Origin: an uncultured Psychroserpens sp.
GTDB taxonomy: Bacteria > Bacteroidota > Bacteroidia > Flavobacteriales > Flavobacteriaceae
NCBI GenBank assembly: GCA_947488655.1
Contig: CANKZZ010000002.1
Location: 620,001-684,000, forward strand
Length of the DNA: 64,000 bases
Direction of reading: 5' to 3'
The position numbers and the translations under genes are program-made. The notes below the pieces were generated by a model. That model was not told where the DNA came from. It did not search any database and worked only from the letters and a program-made list of their open reading frames with translations. Of this stretch, positions 25,764 through 33,248 are shown piece after piece (within the stretch, counting starts at the first letter, position 1; every line of letters starts with the position of its first letter).

Positions 25764-26528
25764 ATGAATAATAACAAAGGTAAAGTGGCTGTAGTAACAG
25801 GTGCTACGGGAGGAATAGGATTTGAAGTAGCAAAGAGATTAGGTAAAGATGGTTATACTGTAGTTCTAAATGGTATAGATGATGAGGCAGGAGCCGAAAG
25901 ATTAAAAGAGCTTACTGCTGAAGGTGTAACAGCCGAATATCTTGGGTTTGATGTTACTAAAGAAGATCAAGTAACAACTAATATTACAAATATTGGTGAA
26001 AAATACGGGAGAATTGATGTACTTGTAAATAATGCAGGTGGACTTGGCGGAAGATCTAGATTTGAAGAGATGACTACAGATTTCTATAGATTTGTTATGG
26101 CTCTAAATTTAGACTCGGTATTTTTTGCATCAAGAGCAGCAATACCATTTCTAAAAAAAGGAGAGCATCCATCTATCATCAACTATACTTCAAATGCAGG
26201 ATGGACTGCAGGAGGACCAGGAGCTGGTATTTACGGAACATCTAAAGCTGGAGTTCATGCGATAACAAGAGCATTAGCAAAAGATTTAGCAGAATACGGT
26301 ATACGAGTTAATGCAGTATCTCCAGGTACTATTGACACACCATTTCATGCTCAAATTAAAGCAACAAAGCCAGAAGTTTTTGCTTCATGGGCAAATAATA
26401 TTATGTTAGGAAGATTAGGTCAGCCAGAAGATGTTGCTGGAGTAATTTCTTTTTTAGCTAGTAAAGATGCAGCTTTCATTACTGCAGAAACTATCCAAAT
26501 TGGAGGTGGTCAAGCTTTAGGTATATAA
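25764..26528 (+). CDS. SDR-family DEH reductase candidate
   Basis: A 254-aa classical SDR: T-G-A-T-G-G-I-G (12-19), N-N-A-G (89-92), catalytic Ser143, Tyr157, Lys161, and C-terminal I-G-G-G-Q-A. It follows the uronate-type MFS carrier by 41 bases and precedes a KDG kinase, exactly where flavobacterial alginate loci place the reductase that converts DEH to KDG with NAD(P)H. A strong terminator follows. The product call rests on context, since SDR sequence alone does not fix the substrate, but this is the better DEH reductase candidate of the two SDRs in the locus. Confidence 0.82.
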   Translation: MNNNKGKVAVVTGATGGIGFEVAKRLGKDGYTVVLNGIDDEAGAERLKELTAEGVTAEYLGFDVTKEDQVTTNITNIGEKYGRIDVLVNNAGGLGGRSRFEEMTTDFYRFVMALNLDSVFFASRAAIPFLKKGEHPSIINYTSNAGWTAGGPGAGIYGTSKAGVHAITRALAKDLAEYGIRVNAVSPGTIDTPFHAQIKATKPEVFASWANNIMLGRLGQPEDVAGVISFLASKDAAFITAETIQIGGGQALGI

Positions 26529-26556
26529 CCTTAAAGTACTTTTTTTGAATAAATAC

Positions 26557-26590
26557 AAATAGCCTTTCAATGTAGAAGGGCTATTTTTTT
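26557..26590 (+). terminator. Intrinsic terminator after the DEH reductase gene
   Basis: Stem AAATAGCCTTTC (26557-26568) with GAAGGGCTATTT (26575-26586), one G-T pair, 6-base loop, followed by further T to 26590. It closes the GntR-MFS-SDR unit and separates it from the kinase at 26616. Confidence 0.85.
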
Positions 26591-26615
26591 GTAAATTAAA
26601 TTAAAATCATCAGTT

Positions 26616-27623
26616 ATGCATCAAACAGTAACATTTGGCGAAGTATTAATGCGTTTATCTCCTTTAGGAAATAAAAAATTTATGCAATCTAACCGACTAG
26701 AATTTTATTTTGGAGGCACAGAGGTTAACGTTGCTATTTCTATTGCTAATTTTGGAGGAAAGGTAAGGCATGTCTCATCAATTTCAGATGATTTTATTGG
26801 AGATACAGCAAAGTCATATTTAAGAAAATTTGGAGTGAGTACTTCAAAAATTGTTCGCTCTAAGCGTCCCTTAGGTGTATATTTTCTAGAAGTTGGTGCA
26901 GTTATGAGACCTAGTGCAATTTCATACAATAGATCTCACTCAGCATTTTCAGAGATTAAACCAGAAGTGGTTAATTGGAATAAAGCTTTAAAAAAATGTA
27001 CTTGGTTTCATTGGACGGGTATTACACCAGCCTTATGTGAAGGAGGATACCATACTTTAAAAGAAGGACTAAAATTAGCTCAAAAAAATGGTATTGAGGT
27101 TTCTGTAGATCCAACCTATAGAAGTGGTTTGTGGCAATATGGTGCAGATCCAAAAGAAACTTTATCAGACTTGCTACAATATTGCACCATTTTTATTGGT
27201 GGTATAAACGAAATGAATGAAGTGTTAGGAACAAATTACCAATATTCTAATGAAGAGTTTATAGAAGCGAGTAAAGCGCTTATTAATAAGTTTCCTAACA
27301 TAAAAAAAACATTCGATAAAATTAGAACACCTATCAATGCATCATGGCATAAAATAAGATCTCGCATGTGGAATGGTACTAATTTTAGAGAAACGACAGA
27401 CTTAGATATAACCCATATTGTAGATAGAATTGGAACTGGAGATGCATTTGCAGGAGGTTTAATTTATGGCTTACAGCATTTCGATGATGATTTTAAAGCC
27501 ATAGAATTTGCAGCAGCAGCTAGCGCGTTAAAACACACTTATGAAGGTGATGTTAACTTTTCTAGTGTTGATGAGGTAATGAATATTATAGAAGGTAATA
27601 CTTCGGGTAGATTTAACAGATAA
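26616..27623 (+). CDS. kdgK: PfkB-family kinase, 2-keto-3-deoxygluconate kinase paralogue 1
   Basis: A 335-aa ribokinase-fold enzyme that would phosphorylate KDG to KDPG. N-terminal G-G-T-E-V-N-V-A (33-40), N-E at 198-199 and the catalytic D-R-I-G-T-G-D-A-F-A-G-G with Asp276. It is clearly paralogous to the kinase at 28781; both share F-H-W-T-G-I-T-P-A (131-139 region). The ATP-loop segment differs: where paralogue 2 has T-T-L-R-G-S-I-S-A-S, this one reads K-T-F-D-K-I-R-T-P-I. It may be a less active or differently specific kinase. It lies after a terminator and its stop abuts the convergent lacI stop with no spacer. Confidence 0.82.
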   Translation: MHQTVTFGEVLMRLSPLGNKKFMQSNRLEFYFGGTEVNVAISIANFGGKVRHVSSISDDFIGDTAKSYLRKFGVSTSKIVRSKRPLGVYFLEVGAVMRPSAISYNRSHSAFSEIKPEVVNWNKALKKCTWFHWTGITPALCEGGYHTLKEGLKLAQKNGIEVSVDPTYRSGLWQYGADPKETLSDLLQYCTIFIGGINEMNEVLGTNYQYSNEEFIEASKALINKFPNIKKTFDKIRTPINASWHKIRSRMWNGTNFRETTDLDITHIVDRIGTGDAFAGGLIYGLQHFDDDFKAIEFAAAASALKHTYEGDVNFSSVDEVMNIIEGNTSGRFNR

Positions 27624-28643
27624 TCATTTACTAGAAGATGCTCTAACTATTAATCTAGATTCTAAAATATTTTTATTTAATGTAGGTTTCCAGTTTTCGG
27701 TATTTATACGTTGTATAAATGTTTGGGCAGCAATTTTACCAATTTGTTCACTGTGTTGATCTATAGTTGTAATGGTAGGACTAACTAGTGATGTAAATGG
27801 CTCATTTCCGAAGCCAACTAAACAAATGTCTTGAGGCACCTTAATATGTTTTTCATTTAAAACTTGCAAAGCGCCTAAAGCAGCATAATCACTAGCAACA
27901 TAAACCGCATCTGGTGGTGTATCTAAAGTTAATAAATGCTCCATTTTTAATCGTCCGTCTTCCAATGTTAAATTACTTTCCATTAATAAAGCATCATCAT
28001 TTGGTAGATTATATTTGTTGATGGCATCTATATAACCTCTTATTCTGTTGTTAAAAATTCTTGTTCGTCTATAACCGCCAATATGCGCGATACGTTTACA
28101 ACCTTTGCTTATTAAGTGTTCTATAATTATATGGCTGCTATTATAATCGTCAATACCTATATAATCTACATTTAAATCATTTTCTCCTCTATCAAATAAT
28201 ATTAGTGGTATCCCTTTAGATTTTATCTTTTCATAATGAGATAAATCTACAGTTTCATTTGCCATAGATGCGATAATACCATCCACTTGAGTAAAAAGTA
28301 AGGTGTCTATATTATCACATTCTTTTTTAAAAGACTCATTAGACTGTGTAATTATAATATTATAGCCTTCTTTATTTAAGACTTCCTCCATGTTTTCAAT
28401 TACTGAGGAAAAAAAATTACTATTGGTTCTTGGGACAATGACACCAACTAAATTGCTTTTACCACTACGTAAGGCACTTGCCAAATGATTGGGTTGATAA
28501 TTAAGCTCTTTAGCAACACGTTTAACTGCATCTTTGGTTTTAGCACTAATTCTAGAATCATCATGTAATGCTTTAGATACAGCAGCAGGAGAAATATTTA
28601 AAACATTTGCAATGTCTTTTATGGTCGTTCTTTTTTTTTTCAC
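27624..28643 (-). CDS. LacI-family transcriptional regulator of the KDG kinase/aldolase operon
   Basis: A 339-aa full-length LacI regulator. The N-terminal helix-turn-helix reads T-I-K-D-I-A-N-V-L-N-I-S-P-A-A-V-S-K-A-L-H with hinge Y-Q-P-N-H-L-A-S-A-L-R-S-G-K, followed by a periplasmic-binding-protein fold effector domain. It is divergent from kdgK paralogue 2, and the 137-bp gap between them holds two palindromes (28658 and 28739) of the central-CG type used by LacI proteins, so I infer autoregulation plus control of kdgK-eda. The effector is probably a KDG-pathway intermediate; not visible from sequence. Confidence 0.9.
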   Translation of the reverse strand: MKKKRTTIKDIANVLNISPAAVSKALHDDSRISAKTKDAVKRVAKELNYQPNHLASALRSGKSNLVGVIVPRTNSNFFSSVIENMEEVLNKEGYNIIITQSNESFKKECDNIDTLLFTQVDGIIASMANETVDLSHYEKIKSKGIPLILFDRGENDLNVDYIGIDDYNSSHIIIEHLISKGCKRIAHIGGYRRTRIFNNRIRGYIDAINKYNLPNDDALLMESNLTLEDGRLKMEHLLTLDTPPDAVYVASDYAALGALQVLNEKHIKVPQDICLVGFGNEPFTSLVSPTITTIDQHSEQIGKIAAQTFIQRINTENWKPTLNKNILESRLIVRASSSK

Positions 28644-28657
28644 CTAGTTTTTATATA

Positions 28658-28679
28658 TTTGCTTAAACGTTTAAGCAAA
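28658..28679. promoter_or_regulatory. LacI-type operator 1 (perfect 22-bp palindrome)
   Basis: TTTGCTTAAAC at 28658-28668 is followed directly by its reverse complement at 28669-28679. Central CG and 22-bp symmetry are typical of LacI operators. It lies 15 bases upstream of the lacI start, so binding would repress lacI itself. Confidence 0.85.
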
Positions 28680-28738
28680 AGTATCATTTAAAGATTAAAA
28701 ATCAAAATAAACCCTATTTTGATTTATTTTTTGCAATC

Positions 28739-28756
28739 TGCTTAAACGATTAAGCA
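28739..28756. promoter_or_regulatory. LacI-type operator 2 (near palindrome)
   Basis: TGCTTAAACGATTAAGCA, matching operator 1 in 17 of 18 positions, with the same central CG. It is 25 bases before the kdgK start. The centres of the two sites are about 79 bp apart, close to 7.5 helical turns. Confidence 0.83.
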
Positions 28757-28780
28757 AACAATAACAAATTAAATTATACA

Positions 28781-29827
28781 ATGAAAAAAGTAGTCACATT
28801 TGGAGAAATTATGTTAAGATTAGCTCCACAACAATTTTTAAGATTCTCACAGGCTTCTAGCTTTGACGTAGTTTATGGTGGAGGAGAGTCTAACGTTGCA
28901 GTTTCTCTTGCAAATTATGGAGTACCTGTAGATTTTGTAACACGTTTACCAAAAAATGATATTGGTGCATGTGCAATGATGGAAATGCGAAAGAGAGGTG
29001 TTGGAGTCGATAAAATTATTTATGGTGGTGACCGTTTGGGGATTTACTTTTTAGAAACAGGTGCAGTGAGTAGAGGTAGCAAAGTAGTTTATGATAGGGC
29101 ACACTCTGCAATATCAGAAATTACTCCTGGTATGATAGATTGGAAATCTGTATTTAAAGACGTGGCTTGGTTTCACTGGACAGGTATTACTCCAGCAATT
29201 TCTCAAGGCGCAGCAGATGCTTGTTTAGAAGCAGTTAAAGTGGCTAGTGAAATGGGAGTGACTATTTCTACAGATTTAAATTATAGAGCAAAACTTTGGA
29301 CATTTTGTGATGACGCTCACAGAGAAAAAATAATGACAGAGTTAACATCATATTGCGATGTTGTCTTAGGTAACGAAGAAGATGCCGAAAAGCACTTTGG
29401 TATTCATCCAGAAGGTTTAGATGTGCACAAGCATGGACATGATGTAAAGGCAGAAGCTTTTTTATCTGTTTGTAAGCAAATGATGGCAAAATTTCCTAGG
29501 GCTAAAAAGGTTATCACTACTCTAAGAGGGTCTATTTCTGCATCTCATAATACTTGGGCAGGAGTTTTATATGATGGAGAAAAAATGTTTGAAACGCGTC
29601 AATATCAAATTACAGATATTGTAGATAGAGTAGGTGGTGGAGATTCTTTTATGGGAGGATTAATTTACGGATTACTAAAATATCCTGAAGATGATCAAAA
29701 CGCATTAGACTTTGCTGTTGCAGCTTCTTGTTTAAAACACACTATTAAAGGAGATGCAAACTTAGTTACAGTTGCAGAAGTAGAAAAATTAATGGGTGGA
29801 GATGCCTCTGGTAGAGTTGCTCGTTAA
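28781..29827 (+). CDS. kdgK: 2-keto-3-deoxygluconate kinase (PfkB family), paralogue 2
   Basis: A 348-aa canonical KDG kinase: F-G-E-I-M-L-R-L at the start, G-G-G-E-S-N-V-A (33-40), D-L-N-Y-R-A-K-L-W (165-173, sugar-acid pocket), N-E-E-D (198-201), T-T-L-R-G (246-250) and the catalytic G-G-G-D-S-F with Asp288. It makes KDPG from KDG with ATP. It precedes KDPG aldolase by 56 bases and is under the two LacI-type operators. All motifs are intact, so this is the main KDG kinase of the pair. Confidence 0.92.
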   Translation: MKKVVTFGEIMLRLAPQQFLRFSQASSFDVVYGGGESNVAVSLANYGVPVDFVTRLPKNDIGACAMMEMRKRGVGVDKIIYGGDRLGIYFLETGAVSRGSKVVYDRAHSAISEITPGMIDWKSVFKDVAWFHWTGITPAISQGAADACLEAVKVASEMGVTISTDLNYRAKLWTFCDDAHREKIMTELTSYCDVVLGNEEDAEKHFGIHPEGLDVHKHGHDVKAEAFLSVCKQMMAKFPRAKKVITTLRGSISASHNTWAGVLYDGEKMFETRQYQITDIVDRVGGGDSFMGGLIYGLLKYPEDDQNALDFAVAASCLKHTIKGDANLVTVAEVEKLMGGDASGRVAR

Positions 29828-29883
29828 TTAAAACATTAAAATATAAATAAACAGTATAACTCTACTGTTTTATCAAAATCATT

Positions 29884-30552
29884 ATGGCAAATTATACAAG
29901 AATAGAAGTTGCAAATGTTATGAAGCAAACAGGTATGGTCCCTTTGTTTTATAATGCAGATTTAGAAATAAGTAAAAAAGTAATAAAAGCAACCTATGAT
30001 GGTGGAGCTCGATTATTAGAGTTTACCGCAAGAGGAGATTTTGCACACGAAGTTTTTGGCGAGCTTAATAAATGGGTTCTTAAAGAACTACCAGGTATGA
30101 TAATGGGAGTAGGATCTGTTACAGATGCAGCCTCTGCGTCTCGTTTTATGTCATTAGGAGCTAATTTTATTGTGACACCAGTTTTAAGAGAAGATATTGC
30201 AATTGTATGTAATAGACGTAAAGTTGCATGGTCTCCTGGATGTGGTTCTTTAACCGAAATTTGCAGAGCTGAAGAGCTAGGCTGTGAAATAGTAAAATTA
30301 TTTCCTGGTGGCATATATGGTCCTGATTTTGTGAAAGCAATAAAAGGTCCGCAACCATGGACAAGCGTAATGCCAACAGGTGGAGTTTCTCCAACTCGCG
30401 AAAATTTAGAGGGTTGGTTCAAAGCAGGAGTAACTTGTGTTGGAATGGGTTCTAAACTCATTGCAAAAGATGCAAATGGAAATTACGATTTAGCTAAAAT
30501 TGAAGCAGATACTAAAAATGCACTAACTATAATTTCTGAACTTAAAAAATAA
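29884..30552 (+). CDS. eda: KDPG aldolase (2-dehydro-3-deoxy-phosphogluconate aldolase)
   Basis: A 222-aa class I aldolase splitting KDPG into pyruvate and glyceraldehyde-3-phosphate, the last step of the alginate/Entner-Doudoroff route. The Schiff-base Lys138 lies in E-I-V-K-L-F-P-G and the general-base Glu46 in L-L-E-F-T-A-R-G. Phosphate-binding M-P-T-G-G-V and G-M-G-S-K-L are present. It follows kdgK and is followed eight bases later by a truncated LacI gene, so all three are probably one transcript. Confidence 0.95.
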   Translation: MANYTRIEVANVMKQTGMVPLFYNADLEISKKVIKATYDGGARLLEFTARGDFAHEVFGELNKWVLKELPGMIMGVGSVTDAASASRFMSLGANFIVTPVLREDIAIVCNRRKVAWSPGCGSLTEICRAEELGCEIVKLFPGGIYGPDFVKAIKGPQPWTSVMPTGGVSPTRENLEGWFKAGVTCVGMGSKLIAKDANGNYDLAKIEADTKNALTIISELKK

Positions 30553-30560
30553 CAATTAAA

Positions 30561-31079
30561 ATGAAACATCAAGAAACTGCTATAACATTAAAAGAATTGT
30601 CACGTATATCTGGTTATGCAGTTTCTACAGTTTCTAAAGCCCTAAATAACAAGCTTGATATAAGTTTAGAAACTAGAAAAATAATTAAAACTATAGCCAA
30701 AGCGCACAATTATATACCTAATAATTATGCTGTAGCTTTGAGAAAAAAAAGAACTAAAGCTATTTCTGTAATTGTTCCTCAAGCTAATACTCATTATTTT
30801 AGTTACTTTTTATATAATATTCAAAAAGTAGCGCACTCTGTAGGTTATAGAATAATTTTGTTCCAGTCTTTTGAAGATGATTCTAAAGAGCGAGAATTTA
30901 TTAACGCAAGTAATGATGGTAGCGTAGATGGTGTAATTATTTTATCTAGAAATATACTTTGTAAAAAGATTAATAATTTGCCAATAGAGTATATTCAAAT
31001 TAATGAAGATATATCAATAGAGCGTTTAAAAAAAGATTGCATTAATACTTTTAGTAAATTGTTAAGACGTCTTGATTAA
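30561..31079 (+). CDS. Truncated LacI-like protein (DNA-binding domain plus part of the effector domain)
   Basis: 172 aa against about 330-340 for LacI proteins. Residues 8-65 are a good LacI headpiece (L-K-E-L-S-R-I-S-G-Y-A-V-S-T-V-S-K-A-L-N, hinge Y-I-P-N-N-Y-A-V-A-L-R) followed by the first part of the N-subdomain (I-S-V-I-V-P-Q-A-N-T-H-Y-F-S). It ends after I-I-L-S-R and an unrelated-looking tail. The rest of the effector domain is missing and the next gene starts 22 bases later, so no remnant is visible. The ORF is clean in its first 150 codons. It may be a ligand-blind repressor, a dominant-negative partner of the LacI at 27624, or an early pseudogene. Confidence 0.8.
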   Translation: MKHQETAITLKELSRISGYAVSTVSKALNNKLDISLETRKIIKTIAKAHNYIPNNYAVALRKKRTKAISVIVPQANTHYFSYFLYNIQKVAHSVGYRIILFQSFEDDSKEREFINASNDGSVDGVIILSRNILCKKINNLPIEYIQINEDISIERLKKDCINTFSKLLRRLD

Positions 31080-31087
31080 CGTCTTAA
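31062..31087 (+). terminator. Hairpin spanning the truncated lacI stop codon
   Basis: Perfect 8-bp stem TTAAGACG (31062-31069) with CGTCTTAA (31080-31087); the TAA stop sits in the loop. The following TTAAAAATA is poor in T, so it would be a weak terminator at best. Confidence 0.35.
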
Positions 31088-31100
31088 TTAAAAATATCAT

Positions 31101-31931
31101 ATGCCTAGAAAAGCAATTGGATTAATGATTTTGAGTGCTTTGGCCTTTGCACTTTTAAATGTATTTGTAAAAGGATTAGATCAATTTAATGTGTATCAAA
31201 TTGTGTTTTTTAGGTCTATAGGTTCTTTAGTATTTACCATTCCGTTTTTAGTACAGCAAAAAATCCCTTTTCTTGGTAAAAAGAAAAGTTTACTAATTGC
31301 TCGAGGTGTTGTTGGTTTTGTAGCAATGACCTTATTTTTTACTTCATTAAAATTTTTATCAATGGGACCTGCGGTTTCCATTCGTTATATAGCACCAATA
31401 TTTGCAGCAATATTTGCATTTTTAATTCTCAAAGAAAAAATTAAACTTCTACAATGGGTTTGCTTTGGTATAGCATTATCTGGTGTTTTTATTTTAAAAG
31501 GCTTTGACGCTAGTATGAATGGTATTGGGTTACTCTACGCTATGCTATCTGCTGTATTTACTGGATTAGTTTTCATCATAATTAGAAAAATAGGTAATAA
31601 TGATCATCCCATAGTGGTGGTTAATTACTTTATGATTATTGCAGCAATTTTTGGTGGAGTATTATCAATTTCAGATTGGGTTAACCCAGTTGGTTTAGAG
31701 TGGGTTCTACTATTATCTCTTGGTGTTTTTGGTTATTTTGGTCAATATTATATGACAAAGGCGATCCAAACAACAGAAATTAATCAAGTCGTGCCTCTCA
31801 AATATATTGAAGTTATTTTTACAATGATTATAGGCGCTGTTTGGCTAAATGAAACCTACACTTTAATTAGTCTACTAGGTATACTATTAATACTAGTTGG
31901 ATTAATTTTAAATTTTCTTTTAAAGCGATAG
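31101..31931 (+). CDS. EamA/DMT-family inner-membrane permease
   Basis: A 276-aa protein with about ten transmembrane helices in two EamA repeats (about 5-135 and 145-275), typical of drug/metabolite exporters and nucleotide-sugar or amino-acid permeases. Family cues are R-S-I-G-S-L-V-F, the A-I-F-A-F-L-I-L-K-E-K end of repeat one and the matching V-W-L-N-E-T-Y end of repeat two. Substrate unknown. It lies 22 bases after the truncated lacI and converges on glgC. I cannot tie it to alginate use beyond proximity. Confidence 0.85.
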   Translation: MPRKAIGLMILSALAFALLNVFVKGLDQFNVYQIVFFRSIGSLVFTIPFLVQQKIPFLGKKKSLLIARGVVGFVAMTLFFTSLKFLSMGPAVSIRYIAPIFAAIFAFLILKEKIKLLQWVCFGIALSGVFILKGFDASMNGIGLLYAMLSAVFTGLVFIIIRKIGNNDHPIVVVNYFMIIAAIFGGVLSISDWVNPVGLEWVLLLSLGVFGYFGQYYMTKAIQTTEINQVVPLKYIEVIFTMIIGAVWLNETYTLISLLGILLILVGLILNFLLKR

Positions 31932-31964
31932 GTTATATAGCTTCCAAATAAAAAAACGTGATAA

Positions 31965-33239
31965 TTAAAATTTATCTATTATAAACCCTTTAGGGATAGT
32001 TACCCCTTTTTTAAGTACTACAATACCATCTTTAACTAAATAAGTATCTGTTTCTGTATCTTCTAGATGTTTCCCTCCATTTATTCTTACATCATCTGCT
32101 ATTCTACAGTTCTTATCAATTATTGCGTTTTTGATAAAACATCGTTCTCCAATACCAAGTAAGACTTCAATTTTATTAGTATCAATTTCTTCTAAAGTTT
32201 CATAATGATCATTACCCATCATATAGGTATTGATAACTGTAGATTCTTTGCCTATTCTAGAACGAATACCTATTACAGATTTTTCTATCTTGGCTGCACT
32301 TATAATACAACCGTCAGAGATAACAGCTCTTACTAAAGTTGTGCCAGCTATTTTTGTAGTAGGTAGCATTCTTGCTCTTGTATATATACGTTTTGTTTTA
32401 TCGTATAAATCAAATTTTGGGATATCTTGAGTTAACCCAATGTTTGCTTCAAAAAAAGAATCAATATTTCCAATATCTGTCCAGTAGCCTTCATATTGGT
32501 AACTTACTGTTTTATGTTTTTCTATACTTTGTGGTATAATCTCTTTTCCGAAGTCATTAGTATCGGGATTTTTCATTAACTCAGTTAATAATTCTCTATT
32601 AAAAATATAGATTCCCATAGAGGCTAGGTAATGTCGTCCTTGTCCTTTCATGTCATCGCTTACTTCTGAGGTCCAGTCTGGAAGTAATTTTTTATCTGGT
32701 TTTTCTATAAATGAGGTAACAACATTTTGATCATCAGCTTTCATAATCCCAAAAGATGTAGCGTCTTTTGCATCTACAGGAATAGTTGCTATTGATATTT
32801 TAGCGTTACTTTTCTCATGAGCGTCTATCATTTTTTTGTAATCCATTTGGTATAATTGATCTCCAGATAGAATTAAAAAATATTTAAAATCATGACTTAA
32901 AAAGTGATGCATACTTTGACGTACAGCATCTGCAGTACCTTGAAACCATGTTTTGTTATTAGGAGTTTGCTCAGCAGCCAATACATCTACAAAGGCAGAA
33001 CTAAAAAAGCTAAAGTGATAGGTGTTTTTTATATGACGGTTTAATGAGGCAGAGTTAAATTGCGTTAACACAAACATTCTTTTAATATCTGAATTTATGC
33101 AATTTGAAATAGGAATATCTACTAGTCTATATTTTCCTGCAATTGGTACTGCAGGTTTTGAGCGCTCTGCTGTTAAAGGGTAAAGTCTAGAACCTTGTCC
33201 TCCACCCAAGATTATTGATAATACGTCATTATTTATCAT
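31965..33239 (-). CDS. glgC: Glucose-1-phosphate adenylyltransferase
   Basis: A 424-aa ADP-glucose pyrophosphorylase making ADP-glucose for glycogen. The nucleotide motif G-G-G-Q-G-S-R-L-Y-P-L-T...K-P-A-V-P is at about 12-33, then I-S-N-C-I-N-S, W-F-Q-G-T-A-D-A-V-R, the F-I-E-K-P sugar-binding site, and a C-terminal left-handed beta-helix with M-M-G-N-D-H-Y-E-T. It is transcribed after the synthase gene with a 9-bp gap, forming a two-gene glycogen operon. Confidence 0.96.
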   Translation of the reverse strand: MINNDVLSIILGGGQGSRLYPLTAERSKPAVPIAGKYRLVDIPISNCINSDIKRMFVLTQFNSASLNRHIKNTYHFSFFSSAFVDVLAAEQTPNNKTWFQGTADAVRQSMHHFLSHDFKYFLILSGDQLYQMDYKKMIDAHEKSNAKISIATIPVDAKDATSFGIMKADDQNVVTSFIEKPDKKLLPDWTSEVSDDMKGQGRHYLASMGIYIFNRELLTELMKNPDTNDFGKEIIPQSIEKHKTVSYQYEGYWTDIGNIDSFFEANIGLTQDIPKFDLYDKTKRIYTRARMLPTTKIAGTTLVRAVISDGCIISAAKIEKSVIGIRSRIGKESTVINTYMMGNDHYETLEEIDTNKIEVLLGIGERCFIKNAIIDKNCRIADDVRINGGKHLEDTETDTYLVKDGIVVLKKGVTIPKGFIIDKF

Positions 33240-33248
33240 AGTTAGTCG

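Noticed and set aside
26616-27623. kdgK paralogue 1 as a pseudogene
   Set aside because: The frame is intact over the full family length and keeps the catalytic Asp276; only the ATP-loop segment diverges.
29994-30461. 155-codon minus-strand open frame over KDPG aldolase
   Set aside because: It lies wholly inside a clear aldolase gene and encodes nothing recognisable.
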